Shown: positions 43,647 through 52,399 of the stretch, in pieces
How the letters are laid out: every line of letters begins with the position of its first letter
Numbering within the stretch: position 1 is the stretch's first letter
Origin: Modestobacter sp. VKM Ac-2977
GTDB lineage: Bacteria; Actinomycetota; Actinomycetes; Mycobacteriales; Geodermatophilaceae
Assembly (NCBI RefSeq): GCF_026968045.1
Contig: NZ_JAPVBQ010000002.1
Location: 670,933-734,932, forward strand
Direction of reading: 5' to 3'
Length of the DNA: 64,000 bases
The notes under the pieces: model-generated
What the model saw: only the letters and a program-made list of their open reading frames with translations
The model's database searches: none
Told to the model about the DNA's origin: nothing
Position numbers and translations under genes: made by a program

Positions 43647-44735
43647 CTACTGGATGCCGAGCTCGGTGCAGGCGGCGGCGTACTCACCGGTGCACAGGTC
43701 GGCGGCGTCGACGTAGCCGTCGTCGACGACCTCCTTGACGTTGTCCCGGAAGACCGAGACCGGGTCCAGCAGCACGGCCGGGACGGTGCGGTCGCCCTCG
43801 ACGTCCTCCACCTCGCCGTCGACCTCCGGGGTCTCACCGTTGACCAGGGCCACCGCGAGCTCGGCCAGCGCGGTGGCCTCTGCCTCGATCGGCTTGTAGA
43901 CGGTCATGCACTGGTTGCCGGCCAGGATGTTCTGCAGGCCCTCGGTGGTGGCGTCCTGCCCGGTCACCGGCACGGTGCCGGCGACGTTGTTGCGGCCCAG
44001 GATGGAGATGACCGCGTTGGCGAGGCCGTCGTTGGCGGCCAGCACGCCCTGGATGTCACCGCCGGCCTGGGTGTACATCTGCTCGAAGATCGTCGCGGCC
44101 TGCTGGTTGTCCCACTCGGGCACGGCCTGCTCGGCGACCTGCGTGTACTGGGTCATCGGATCGAGGACCTCGTGCGCGCCCTCGGAGAACAGCGTGGCGT
44201 TGTTGTCGTCCGGCGACCCGTTGAGGAACGCGATGTTCGCCGACTCGTCGCCGAGGCACTGGGCCAGGCCCTCGCCCTGCAGGCGGCCGACCTCGGTGTT
44301 GTCGAAGGAGACGTAGTAGTCGGACTCCCCACCGAGGGTGAGCCGGTCGTAGTCGATCGTCTGGACGCCCTGCTGCTCGGCCTGCCGCTGGATGGCGGCG
44401 CCGGAGGCGGAGTCCAGGTTGACGATCGCCAGGACGGTGACCCCACCGGTGATCATCTGCTCGGCGATCGTCGCCATCCGCTGGGCATCGCCCTGCGCGT
44501 TCTGGATGTCGGCCTCGACGCCGGCCTCCTCGAAGGCGGCCTCCAGCAGCGGGGCGTCCGCGCTCGCCCAGCGCGCCGAGGACGCGGTGTCGGGGAGGAT
44601 CACCCCCACCTTGCCGGCGGCCTCGGCGGCGTCGCCGCCACCGCCACCGCCGCCGGAGTCGTCGCTGCCGCAGGCGGCCATCGAGAAGACGAGTGAGGCT
44701 GCGAGAGCAGTCATCAGGGTGCGCTGTCGCGCCAT
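43647..44735 (-). CDS. Sugar ABC transporter substrate-binding lipoprotein (XylF-like)
   Basis: A 362-residue lipoprotein. The signal peptide ends in the lipobox SMAAC (Cys about 22), followed by a Gly/Ser linker. The periplasmic-binding-protein type I fold is evident: KVGVILPDTASSARW, AEQMITGGVTVLAIVNLDSASGA, YDRLTLGGESDYYVSFDN, GVLAANDGLANAVISIL and TGQDATTEGLQNILAGNQCMTVYK. The DxLTLGG/YVSFDN pattern resembles D-xylose-binding XylF. It is the first gene of the operon and therefore sets import specificity; xylose is likely but other pentoses are possible. A LacI/ROK-like imperfect palindrome lies upstream. Confidence 0.88.
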   Translation of the reverse strand: MARQRTLMTALAASLVFSMAACGSDDSGGGGGGGDAAEAAGKVGVILPDTASSARWASADAPLLEAAFEEAGVEADIQNAQGDAQRMATIAEQMITGGVTVLAIVNLDSASGAAIQRQAEQQGVQTIDYDRLTLGGESDYYVSFDNTEVGRLQGEGLAQCLGDESANIAFLNGSPDDNNATLFSEGAHEVLDPMTQYTQVAEQAVPEWDNQQAATIFEQMYTQAGGDIQGVLAANDGLANAVISILGRNNVAGTVPVTGQDATTEGLQNILAGNQCMTVYKPIEAEATALAELAVALVNGETPEVDGEVEDVEGDRTVPAVLLDPVSVFRDNVKEVVDDGYVDAADLCTGEYAAACTELGIQ

Positions 44736-44777
44736 GTTCGACCTGCCGTTCCTTCATTGGATCCGGGAGATTTCCGG

Positions 44778-44792
44778 AAGTGATCGTTTACT
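44778..44792. promoter_or_regulatory. Candidate LacI/ROK-type operator before the sugar ABC operon
   Basis: AAGTGATCGTTTACT is an imperfect palindrome around a central CG, 43 nt upstream of the binding-protein start. It is AT-rich against its surroundings. No regulator gene is in the window. Confidence 0.35.
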
Positions 44793-44882
44793 GCCGTTCG
44801 TGTGACCGCAAGCACATGCCAGCACTGTTGCCGGACCGTGATGCGGAACGAGCCGGTAACCCCGGCGGGTGTGGAGCCTTCG

Positions 44883-44898
44883 GTTACCAGCGGGTAAC
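44883..44898. promoter_or_regulatory. Palindromic operator before fadA-fadB
   Basis: GTTACCAGCGGGTAAC is a perfect palindrome of two 6-bp half-sites with a 4-nt spacer. A third half-site GGTAACC lies at 44855-44861. TAACTT (44895-44900), a possible -10, overlaps it. The layout suggests repression by a TetR-type fatty-acid regulator; the regulator itself is not in the window. Confidence 0.55.
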
Positions 44899-44949
44899 TT
44901 CGAGTCGCCGCCCTGGCCGGGGCGGCGCCGAGCTCATCGCGGAGGTCCT

Positions 44950-46173
44950 GTGTCATCTGGAGAACGACGACCACGCTCGTTGCGTGAGGTCGTCTTCGTC
45001 GACGGTGTCCGCACTCCCTTCGGCAAGGCGGGCCCCACGGGCATCTACGCCGAGACCCGCGCCGACGACCTGGTCGTGCGCTGCATCCGCGAGCTGCTGC
45101 GCCGCAACCCGTCGCTGCCGGCCGAGCGGGTGGACGAGGTGGCCATCGCCGCCACCACCCAGATCGGCGACCAGGGCCTGACCATCGGTCGCACCGCCGC
45201 GCTGCTGGCCGGGCTGCCGAAGAGCGTGCCCGGCTACGCGATCGACCGGATGTGCGCCGGGGCGATGACCGCCGTGACCACCACCGCGTCGGGCATCGCC
45301 TTCGGCGCCTACGACGTCGCGATCGCCGGCGGCGTCGAGCACATGGGCCACCACCCGATGGGCGAGGGCGTCGACCCGAACCCACGGTTCGTCAGCGAGA
45401 AGATCGTCGACGACTCGGCGCTGGTGATGGGCTCGACCGCGGAGAACCTGCACGACCGGTTCCCGCACCTCACCAAGGAGCGGGCCGACGCGTTCGCGCT
45501 GGCCAGCCAGCAGAAGTACGCCGCAGCGGTGACCGCGGGCCAGATCGGCCCGGAGCTGGTGCCCGTGGCGACCCGCTCGGCCGAGGCCGGCTGGGGCCTG
45601 GCCACCGTCGACGAGCCGCCGCGGCCGAACACCACGCTCGCGGGCCTGTCGACGCTGAAGACGCCGTTCCGCCCGCACGGTCACGTCACCGCCGGCAACG
45701 CCGCCGGGCTGAACGACGGCGCCACCGGGTGCCTGCTCGCCGCCGAGGAGGTCGCCGAGGAGCTGGGGCTCGACGTCGGCATGCGGCTGGTCGGCTTCGG
45801 CTTCGCCGGGGTCGAGCCCGAGGTGATGGGCGTCGGGCCGATCCCGTCGACGGAGAAGGCGCTGGCCCGCACCGGGCTGTCGATCACCGACATCGGCCTG
45901 TTCGAGCTGAACGAGGCCTTCGCCGTCCAGGTGCTGGCGTTCCTGGACCACTTCGGCATCGCCGACGACGACGCACGGGTCAACCCGTGGGGCGGCGCGA
46001 TCGCCGTGGGTCACCCGCTGGCCTCCTCGGGCGTGCGGCTGATGACGCAGCTGTCCCGGCAGTTCGCCCAGCGGCCCGACGTCCGCTACGGCCTGACCGC
46101 GATGTGCATCGGCATCGGCATGGGCGGCACCGTGATCTGGGAGAACCCGAACTGGGAAGGGGCTGCGGCATGA
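44950..46173 (+). CDS. fadA: Acetyl-CoA acyltransferase (thiolase, FadA)
   Basis: A 407-residue thiolase performing the last beta-oxidation step, 3-ketoacyl-CoA cleavage to acetyl-CoA and a shortened acyl-CoA. Motifs: VFVDGVRTPFGKAG at the N-terminus, the nucleophile Cys in DRMCAGAMTAV, GGVEHMGHHPM, NEAFAVQ, the catalytic His in GGAIAVGHPLASSG and the second Cys in MCIGIGMGG. I use the GTG at 44950; its GGAGGT site is only 3 nt away, and a TTG at 44980 would also fit the family. It ends overlapping the fadB ATG by ATGA, forming a trifunctional-like unit. Confidence 0.92.
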   Translation: MSSGERRPRSLREVVFVDGVRTPFGKAGPTGIYAETRADDLVVRCIRELLRRNPSLPAERVDEVAIAATTQIGDQGLTIGRTAALLAGLPKSVPGYAIDRMCAGAMTAVTTTASGIAFGAYDVAIAGGVEHMGHHPMGEGVDPNPRFVSEKIVDDSALVMGSTAENLHDRFPHLTKERADAFALASQQKYAAAVTAGQIGPELVPVATRSAEAGWGLATVDEPPRPNTTLAGLSTLKTPFRPHGHVTAGNAAGLNDGATGCLLAAEEVAEELGLDVGMRLVGFGFAGVEPEVMGVGPIPSTEKALARTGLSITDIGLFELNEAFAVQVLAFLDHFGIADDDARVNPWGGAIAVGHPLASSGVRLMTQLSRQFAQRPDVRYGLTAMCIGIGMGGTVIWENPNWEGAAA

Positions 46174-48248
46174 GCGCCGTCTTCGCCGACGAGGTCGTCA
46201 CCCGGGCGCTGGTCCGGTACCTGAGGGTGCCCGGGCTGGCCGGGGAGATCGCGCTGATCACCCTGGACAACGGGCACGACCACACCCGGCCCTCCACGTT
46301 CGGGCCCGGCGGGCTGGCCTCGCTGGACGCTGCCCTGGACGAGATCGCCGCCCACTCCCCCGCCCCCGCGGCGATCGCCGTCACCGGGAAGCCGTTCATC
46401 TTCGCCGTCGGCGCCGACCTCTCCGGCGTCCCGTCGATCACCTCGGCCGCCGAGGCCCGGGAGATCGCCGAGACCGGGCACCGGGTGTTCCGCCGCTTCA
46501 AGGAGTCGACGATCCCGACGTTCGCGTTCGTCAACGGCGCGGCCCTCGGCGGCGGCCTGGAGCTGGCGCTGCACTGCCACCACCGGACGATCGCCAGCAC
46601 CGCCGTCGTCGCCTTCCCCGAGGTCTTCCTCGGCCTGGTGCCCGGCTGGGGCGGCACCCAGCTGCTCCCGCAGCTGATCGGCATCGACGCCGCGGTCACC
46701 GTGATCGTGGAGAACGCGCTGGCGCAGAACAAGGTGACCCCGGCGCCGAAGGCCGCGAAGCTGGGCATGGCCGACGCGGTGTTCGAGCCGGCCGACTTCC
46801 TGGAGCGCTCGCTGGAATGGGCGGCCGGGGTGCTCAGCGGGGACGTCGCCGTCCGCCGTCCCGAGGTCGACCGGACGGCCTGGGACGACGCGATCTCCCG
46901 CGCCCGGCAGCTCGTCGCTGCCCGCACCCGCAACGCCTCCCCCGGGGCGCTGCGCGCGGTCGAGCTGCTGGACCTGGCCCGGGCAGGCGACGCCGGCTTC
47001 ACCACCGGGACGGCGGCCGAGGACGACGCGCTCACCGACCTGCTGATGAGCGACGAGCTGCGGGCCGGCCTGTACGCCTTCGACCTGGTCAACAAGCGGG
47101 CCAAGCGCCCCGCGGGTGCGCCGGACCGGAAACTGGCCAGGAAGGTGACGAAGGTCGGCGTCGTCGGCGCGGGGTTGATGGCCTCCCAGCTGGCGCTGCT
47201 GTTCCTGCGCCGGCTCGAGGTGCCCGTCGTGCTCACCGACGTCGACCAGGCCCGCGTCGACAAGGGCGTCGGCTACGTGCACGGCGAACTGGAGAAGCTG
47301 GCCGGCCGCGGGCGGCTCTCCCCCGACGCGCTGAACCGGCTCAAGGGCCTGGTCACCGGCTCGCTGGACAAGGCCGCCTTCGCCGACGCCGACCTGGTGA
47401 TCGAGGCGGTGTTCGAGGAGCTGTCGGTCAAGCAGCAGGTGTTCGCCGAGGTGGAGGCGGTGGTGCGGCCTGAGTGCGTGCTGGCCACCAACACCTCGGC
47501 ACTGTCGGTGACCGAGATGGCTGCGCGACTGCAGCACCCCGAGCGGGTCGTCGGCCTGCACTTCTTCAACCCGGTCGCCGTGCTGCCGCTGCTGGAGGTG
47601 GTGCGCGCCGAGCGCACCGACGACGCCACGCTGGCCACCGCGTTCGCCGTCGGCAAGGCGCTGGGGAAGTCCTGCGTGCTGGTCGCCGACGCCCCGGCGT
47701 TCGTGGTCAACCGGCTGCTCACCCGGTTCCTCGGCGAGGTCACCGCAGCCGTGGACGCCGGCACGCCGGTGTCCGTCGCGGAGACGGCGCTGGAGCCGCT
47801 GGGCCTGCCCATGACGCCGTTCGAGCTGCTCACGCTGGTCGGTCCGCCGGTTGCGCTGCACGTGGCGGAGCGGATGCACGAGGCGTTCCCCGACCGCTTC
47901 GGCGTCGGCGCGGGGCTGCGTCGGATGGTCGAGCTGGGCAAGACCTCGGTCTTCACCGAGCCCGGCGTCATCGACCCGGAGCTGGCCGGCATCGACGCGG
48001 GTGACTCGCCGCTGACCGCCGACGAGCTGCGCTCGCGGGCCGAGCGGGCGCTGGCCGAGGAGATCGGGCTGATGCTGGAGGAGGGCGTCGTCCAGGCCGT
48101 GCAGGACATCGACCTGGCGATGCTGCTCGGCGCCGGCTGGCCGTTCTGGCTGGGCGGGATCTCCGCCCACCTGGACCGCGCCGGGGTGTCGGAGGCCGTC
48201 ACCGGTTCGCGGTTCCTCCCGAGGGGCGCGGCCTCGCTCCCCGCCTGA
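46170..48248 (+). CDS. fadB: Fatty-acid oxidation multifunctional protein (enoyl-CoA hydratase/3-hydroxyacyl-CoA dehydrogenase, FadB)
   Basis: A 692-residue two-part enzyme. Residues 1-310 are a crotonase domain with oxyanion-hole segments ITGKPFIFAVGADLSG-like (core FIFAVGADL) and NGAALGGGLELAL, plus Glu in FPEVFLGLVPGWGG. From about 325 the NAD-binding 3-hydroxyacyl-CoA dehydrogenase begins with VGVVGAGLMASQLALLF; GLHFFNPV supplies the catalytic His region, and two C-terminal dehydrogenase domains follow. It hydrates enoyl-CoA and oxidises the product, feeding FadA. The ATG overlaps the fadA stop. A structured region after the gene (48257-48345) is the likely terminator. Confidence 0.93.
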   Translation: MSAVFADEVVTRALVRYLRVPGLAGEIALITLDNGHDHTRPSTFGPGGLASLDAALDEIAAHSPAPAAIAVTGKPFIFAVGADLSGVPSITSAAEAREIAETGHRVFRRFKESTIPTFAFVNGAALGGGLELALHCHHRTIASTAVVAFPEVFLGLVPGWGGTQLLPQLIGIDAAVTVIVENALAQNKVTPAPKAAKLGMADAVFEPADFLERSLEWAAGVLSGDVAVRRPEVDRTAWDDAISRARQLVAARTRNASPGALRAVELLDLARAGDAGFTTGTAAEDDALTDLLMSDELRAGLYAFDLVNKRAKRPAGAPDRKLARKVTKVGVVGAGLMASQLALLFLRRLEVPVVLTDVDQARVDKGVGYVHGELEKLAGRGRLSPDALNRLKGLVTGSLDKAAFADADLVIEAVFEELSVKQQVFAEVEAVVRPECVLATNTSALSVTEMAARLQHPERVVGLHFFNPVAVLPLLEVVRAERTDDATLATAFAVGKALGKSCVLVADAPAFVVNRLLTRFLGEVTAAVDAGTPVSVAETALEPLGLPMTPFELLTLVGPPVALHVAERMHEAFPDRFGVGAGLRRMVELGKTSVFTEPGVIDPELAGIDAGDSPLTADELRSRAERALAEEIGLMLEEGVVQAVQDIDLAMLLGAGWPFWLGGISAHLDRAGVSEAVTGSRFLPRGAASLPA

Positions 48249-48256
48249 GGTCGGAC

Positions 48257-48345
48257 CCCCTGGGATCAGGTCACCTGGTCCCAGGGGCGCCTACCTGGTG
48301 GCAGACCGCGCGGTAGCTGCCCACCCGACCAGGTCACCTGATCCC
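48257..48345. terminator. Nested inverted repeats between fadB and the MTH1187-family gene
   Basis: A local perfect 9-bp stem (48257-48265/48279-48287) sits inside a larger inverted repeat in which 48262-48280 pairs with 48327-48345 (18 of 19 positions). The two folds compete. Both flanking genes converge here. Confidence 0.65.
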
Positions 48346-48369
48346 GGGGGGTGCCGCCGCAGGAGGCAG

Positions 48370-48660
48370 TCAGCGGAACTTGGAGGTGAGGCTGTCCATC
48401 GTGCGGCCCACCGAGGCGATCTTCACGTGCGAGATGCCGCCCGTCGCGCCGGCGGCGACCATCGCCTCGTGCGCGGCCCGCAGGGTCGCCCAGACCGTGT
48501 CGGCGTCGCCCTCCAGCGTGGTGCCCAGTGCGCCGACCTCGGAGCGCAGCCCGGAGGCCTGGATCACCCGGATCGCCGCCTCGACGAAGGCGTGCGGGTC
48601 GTCCGCGGTGCCGGGCGGCGCCGGCGCCACCTGGATCTCGGCGATCACGGTGCCGCTCAC
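48370..48660 (-). CDS. MTH1187-family thiamine-binding protein
   Basis: A 96-residue ferredoxin-like-fold protein (DUF77/PF01910): [65 protein letters not shown], and [11 protein letters not shown]. Structures of relatives show a bound thiamine or related ligand, giving the family its current name; the cellular role is unknown. The start is a GTG overlapping the dxs stop (GTGA, 48657-48660), so it is translationally coupled to dxs. Dxs depends on thiamine pyrophosphate, which makes the pairing suggestive. Length is normal for the family (about 95-105). Confidence 0.85.
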   Translation of the reverse strand: MSGTVIAEIQVAPAPPGTADDPHAFVEAAIRVIQASGLRSEVGALGTTLEGDADTVWATLRAAHEAMVAAGATGGISHVKIASVGRTMDSLTSKFR

Positions 48661-50576
48661 TGCTGGCCCTCGACCTCTGCCGGCTCGGTCGGGGCGGCGG
48701 CGCGGTCGGCGACCCGGGCGGCCCACTCGACGATGCGGCGGGCGACGTCCTGCTCGGTGAGGCCGACGTCGGCCAGCACCTGACCGCGGCTGCCGTGCTC
48801 GAAGAACTGCTGCGGCAGGCCGAGCGTGCGCACCGGCACGTCGCAGTCGGCGTCCTGCAGCGCCTGGGAGAGCAGGGTGCCGACGCCGCCGGCCCGGCCG
48901 CCGTCCTCGACGGTGACGACCAGCCGGTGCTCCCCGGCCAGCGCGACCAGCTCGTCGGCGACCGGCATCACCCAGCGCGGGTCGACGACGGTGACCTCGA
49001 TGCCGTGGTCCGCGGCGCGCTCGGCGACCGCCAGGCACATCGGCACCAGTGAGCCGACGGCGACCAGCAGGACCTCGGGGGCCGCACCGCGGCGCAGCAC
49101 GTCGACCCGCCCGCGCCGCTCGATCGCCGGCACCTCCGGCGGCAGCGCGCCCTTCGGGAAGCGGACGACGGTGGGCCCGTCGGAGACCTGCACCGACTCG
49201 CGGAGCGCCTCGCGCATCGTCGGCTCGTCGCGCGGCGCCGCCAGCTGCAGCCCCGGGACGATCGAGCAGATCGACATGTCCCACATGCCGTTGTGCGACG
49301 CGCCGTCGGAGCCGGTCACGCCGGCCCGGTCCAGCACCAGGGTGACCGGCTGGCCGTGCAGCGCGACGTCCATCAGCAGCTGGTCGAAGGCGCGGTTCAG
49401 GAACGTGGAGTAGATGGCGACGACGGGGTGCAGGCCGCCCATGGCCAGCCCCGCGGCCGAGGTGAGCGCGTGCTGCTCGGCGATGCCGACGTCGTAGGTG
49501 CGCTCCGGGAAGCGCTCGGCGAACGGCGCGAGCCCGGTCGGGTGCAGCATCGCCGCGGTGATCGCCACGACGTCGGAGCGCTCGGTGCCGATCCGCACCA
49601 GCTCGTCGGCGAAGACGTCGGTCCACTCCGGGCCCTTCGCGGCCGAGGAGAGCCCGCTGTCGGGCTCGAAGACCCCGGTGGAGTGCCAGGCGTCGATCGT
49701 GTCGGTCTCCGCCGGCGGGTAGCCGAAGCCCTTGGTGGTGACGGCGTGCACGATGACCGGCCCACCGAAGGAGCGGGCCCGGCGCAGCGCCGACTCCATC
49801 ATCTCCACGTCGTGGCCGTCGACCGGGCCCACGTACTTCATGCCGAGGTCCTCGAACATGCCCTGCGGGGCCAGGACGTCCTTGAGCCCCTTCTTGATCG
49901 CGTGCAGGGCGTCGTAGAGCTTCGTGCCGACGACCGGTGCGCGGTGCAGGGCCTGCCGGACGGCGGCCAGCGCCTCCTCGTACCCGGGGCGCAGCCGCAG
50001 CGTGGCGAGTGCGTCGGCCACCCCACCGATCGTCGGGGAGTAGGAGCGGCCGTTGTCGTTGACCACGATGACGACGGGGCGGTCCTGCGCGGCGGCGATG
50101 TTGTTCAGCGCCTCCCAGGCCATGCCACCGGTGAGCGCGCCGTCGCCGATCACCGCGACCACGGGGCGGACGTCACCGCGGACGGCGAAGGCCTTGGCCA
50201 GCCCGTCGGCGTAGGACAGCGACGTCGAGGCGTGGCTGTTCTCCACCCAGTCGTGCTCGCTCTCGGCCCGGCTGGGGTAGCCGGACAGCCCGTCGCGCTG
50301 GCGGAGCTGGGCGAAGCCGTCGAGCCGGCCGGTGAGCAGCTTGTGCACGTAGGCCTGGTGCCCGGTGTCGAAGACGATCGGCTCGCGCGGGGACTCGAAG
50401 ACCCGGTGGACGGCGATGGTCAGCTCGACCGCACCGAGGTTCGGGCCCAGGTGGCCACCGGTCTTGGCGACCGCGGCCACGAGCGCGTCGCGGATCTCGC
50501 CGGCCAGGACCGGCAGCTGGTCGGGGCGCAGTGCCCGGAGGTCGGCGGGCCCGGTCAACGAGCTGAGCAACGACAC
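48657..50576 (-). CDS. dxs: 1-deoxy-D-xylulose-5-phosphate synthase
   Basis: A 639-residue TPP-dependent transketolase-like enzyme that condenses pyruvate and glyceraldehyde-3-phosphate in the first step of the MEP isoprenoid pathway. Visible are [19 protein letters not shown], the TPP-binding [16 protein letters not shown] to [10 protein letters not shown] stretch (GDG...N motif), [21 protein letters not shown] with the catalytic Glu, and [20 protein letters not shown]. The start GTG at 50576 has GAGAGGA 12 nt upstream; the open frame to 51098 is not Dxs-like. It is followed by the overlapping thiamine-binding-family gene. In mycobacteria dxs also lies near rnd. Confidence 0.95.
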   Translation of the reverse strand: MSLLSSLTGPADLRALRPDQLPVLAGEIRDALVAAVAKTGGHLGPNLGAVELTIAVHRVFESPREPIVFDTGHQAYVHKLLTGRLDGFAQLRQRDGLSGYPSRAESEHDWVENSHASTSLSYADGLAKAFAVRGDVRPVVAVIGDGALTGGMAWEALNNIAAAQDRPVVIVVNDNGRSYSPTIGGVADALATLRLRPGYEEALAAVRQALHRAPVVGTKLYDALHAIKKGLKDVLAPQGMFEDLGMKYVGPVDGHDVEMMESALRRARSFGGPVIVHAVTTKGFGYPPAETDTIDAWHSTGVFEPDSGLSSAAKGPEWTDVFADELVRIGTERSDVVAITAAMLHPTGLAPFAERFPERTYDVGIAEQHALTSAAGLAMGGLHPVVAIYSTFLNRAFDQLLMDVALHGQPVTLVLDRAGVTGSDGASHNGMWDMSICSIVPGLQLAAPRDEPTMREALRESVQVSDGPTVVRFPKGALPPEVPAIERRGRVDVLRRGAAPEVLLVAVGSLVPMCLAVAERAADHGIEVTVVDPRWVMPVADELVALAGEHRLVVTVEDGGRAGGVGTLLSQALQDADCDVPVRTLGLPQQFFEHGSRGQVLADVGLTEQDVARRIVEWAARVADRAAAPTEPAEVEGQQ

Positions 50577-50679
50577 GACGGGGCAGGGTCCTCTCGACGA
50601 CGACGGCACCCGGTGGGGCACTGCCGGTGGAAACCCAACTGTAACTGCGAACCGGTGACCTGCCCGGTGAGCAGCGAGC

Positions 50680-51048
50680 TCAGAGCCGGGGCACCCAGCG
50701 CTCACCCCGCAGTGCCCCGGCGACCACCTCGACCCCGCGCGCGGCCCGGGTGAGCCGGGCACCCTCCCGCTCGTAGGCGCTGATCGCCGCCTCCATCGCC
50801 TCCGGCGGGAGCTGGTCGGCGAGCTCCACCCGGACGGTGCGCCAGCCGGCCCGCGCCGCCTCCAGCCCCGCGGCGACGTGGTCACCGGCGAACCGGGCCA
50901 GCAGCACCGGGTAGCGGCGCAGCACCTCGTGGGACCGGTAGTCCGGTGGCACCAGGTCGAACAGCCAGCTGACCGCGGTCCGCTCCCAGTCCGGGGCGCC
51001 GGGCGGCCGGACCTCGTCCGGCCAGCCCGGGGGCAGTGCGACGTCCAC
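50680..51048 (-). CDS. Small conserved-looking hypothetical protein
   Basis: A 122-residue protein not assigned to a named family. The N-terminus, [46 protein letters not shown], has the look of a widespread actinobacterial short protein (aromatic [11 protein letters not shown], then [29 protein letters not shown]). The rest is helical and ends WVPRL. It has no signal peptide, metal motif or membrane segment. It starts at a GTG; the sequence CACACT 6 nt ahead may be a weak leaderless -10. It is divergent from the methyltransferase gene and 103 nt upstream of dxs on the same strand. Confidence 0.6.
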   Translation of the reverse strand: MDVALPPGWPDEVRPPGAPDWERTAVSWLFDLVPPDYRSHEVLRRYPVLLARFAGDHVAAGLEAARAGWRTVRVELADQLPPEAMEAAISAYEREGARLTRAARGVEVVAGALRGERWVPRL

Positions 51049-51131
51049 CCGCTCAGTGTGCGCCGCGGCGCCGTCCGCCTCGACCGCGGATCGCACACGT
51101 GTTCGAAGCGTGACCTGTCGGTGTCGCGCCG

Positions 51132-51137
51132 TACGGT
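51132..51137 (+). promoter_or_regulatory. -10 box (TACGGT) of the methyltransferase gene
   Basis: TACGGT ends 7 nt before the GTG at 51145, predicting a leaderless mRNA. Confidence 0.45.
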
Positions 51138-51144
51138 GCCCCGC

Positions 51145-51798
51145 GTGACCGAACCCAGCGACGTCGCAGAGACCCGTGCCGCCTACGACACCGTCGCCGC
51201 CAGCTACGAGGAGCTGGCCCGGTCGTTGCTGGCGGAGAGCGCGATGGACCGCGCCGTGCTCGGGGTCTTCGCCGAGCAGGTGCTGGCCGACGGCGGAGGC
51301 CCGGTCGGCGACCTCGGGTGCGGCCCGGGCCGGATCACCACCCACCTGGACTCCCTGGGGCTGGACTCGTTCGGCATCGACCTCTCCCCCGGCATGGTCG
51401 AGGTGGCCCGCCGGCGGCACCCGCACCTGCGCTTCGAGGTCGGGTCGTTGATCGCCCTCGACCTGACGGACGGCGGGCTGGCCGGTGCGCTCGCCTGGTA
51501 CTCGGTGATCCACATCCCGCCGGAGCGGCAGCCGGCGGTGTTCGGCGAGCTGGCCCGGGTGCTGCGGCCCGGCGCACCGCTGCTGCTCGCCTTCCAGGCC
51601 GGCGCCGACGAGCCGGTGCACCACCGGCAGGGCTACGGCCACGAGATCTCGCTGCACGGCTGGCGGCTCGATCCCGACCGGGTCGCGCGGCAGCTGGCCG
51701 ACGCCGGCCTCGGCGTGCGGGCCCGGGTGCTCCGTGAGCCCGACGGCTCGCCGTACGAGAAGAGCCGCCAGGCCTACCTGCTGGCCGTGCGGGTCTGA
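51145..51798 (+). CDS. Class I SAM-dependent methyltransferase
   Basis: A 217-residue methyltransferase with motif [16 protein letters not shown] (residues about 54-68), acidic motif [15 protein letters not shown], and motif IV in [37 protein letters not shown]. The fold and length match the Methyltransf_25 group that modifies small molecules; the substrate is unknown. It begins at a GTG with a leaderless-type -10. Its 3' end overlaps the convergent membrane-protein gene by 25 nt, so the two transcripts would be complementary over this stretch. Confidence 0.85.
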   Translation: MTEPSDVAETRAAYDTVAASYEELARSLLAESAMDRAVLGVFAEQVLADGGGPVGDLGCGPGRITTHLDSLGLDSFGIDLSPGMVEVARRRHPHLRFEVGSLIALDLTDGGLAGALAWYSVIHIPPERQPAVFGELARVLRPGAPLLLAFQAGADEPVHHRQGYGHEISLHGWRLDPDRVARQLADAGLGVRARVLREPDGSPYEKSRQAYLLAVRV

Positions 51799-52043
51799 CC
51801 CGACGACGGCCGGTCCTCACCGGTCCCGCGCAGGGCCCACAGCCGGGAGCCGGCGACCCCGGCGAGCAGGACACCGAACACCGCCGACAGCCAGTTGCCG
51901 TCGGCCGCGTTGGCGACGGCGGTCCCGACGAGGAAGACCGCTGCCACGGCCCAGAACCCGCGACTCACCGGGCGCAGCAACAGCCAGGTGTGCGCCGAAC
52001 GCGCCCGGTCGGCCAGCCGTTCGCCACTCGCCGGATCCGCCAC
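51774..52043 (-). CDS. Small membrane protein, unknown
   Basis: An 89-residue protein with two hydrophobic segments (residues about 28-44, GFWAVAAVFLVGTAVAN, and about 50-66, WLSAVFGVLLAGVAG) and charged ends. It is not recognised beyond resembling short actinobacterial membrane proteins. The GTG start at 52043 is supported by TACGCT 6 nt upstream, a leaderless-type -10. The gene overlaps the methyltransferase 3' end by 25 nt on the opposite strand. Longer in-frame starts upstream would add a low-complexity Arg/Gly stretch and are unlikely. Confidence 0.6.
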   Translation of the reverse strand: MADPASGERLADRARSAHTWLLLRPVSRGFWAVAAVFLVGTAVANAADGNWLSAVFGVLLAGVAGSRLWALRGTGEDRPSSGQTRTASR

Positions 52044-52049
52044 GGCCCC

Positions 52050-52055
52050 AGCGTA
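52050..52055 (-). promoter_or_regulatory. -10 box (TACGCT) of the 89-residue membrane protein gene
   Basis: TACGCT on the minus strand ends 6 nt before the GTG at 52043. Confidence 0.45.
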
Positions 52056-52252
52056 GGCACAGCGACCTGACCGTTCAGACCGACCGACAGGCCCTGCAGC
52101 TACCACGCCCGAGTGAGAGCGGACCTGATCGCGGTACGGGAGACGGTCGCAGCCGCCGATACCAGTCGTGACCCAGGACACACGGATCGACCGACGGGCC
52201 GGCCTGGGGACCGCCTGGCCCGCACGCACTCGGCAGCACTGGAGGCTCTGAC

Positions 52253-52390
52253 GTGACCACCTACCGCAACGTCCGTGACCTGCTCACCGAGGCCGTCCAC
52301 GAGGCGTTCCTGCTCGCCGACTTCCTCATCCGCAAGGCCGACGACCGGTGGGTCCTGCCGCGCGAGGACGCCGGTCGCAGCTCGCTCTGA
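52253..52390 (+). CDS. Candidate 45-residue small protein
   Basis: A short frame from GTG 52253 to TGA 52390. It has a good GGAGG site at 52241-52245 with 7-nt spacing. The product starts VTTYRNVRDLLTEAVHEAF and continues LLADFLIRKADDRW, giving an amphipathic helix of about 25 residues and a short charged tail. Codon use (third-position C/G nearly throughout) and composition match real genes here. I do not recognise it. It lies between a divergent membrane-protein gene and the convergent TrmA-type gene, a slot otherwise empty. It could be a regulatory or toxin-like micro-protein, but nothing in the sequence proves a function. Confidence 0.5.
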   Translation: MTTYRNVRDLLTEAVHEAFLLADFLIRKADDRWVLPREDAGRSSL

Positions 52391-52399
52391 CCGGCCCTC

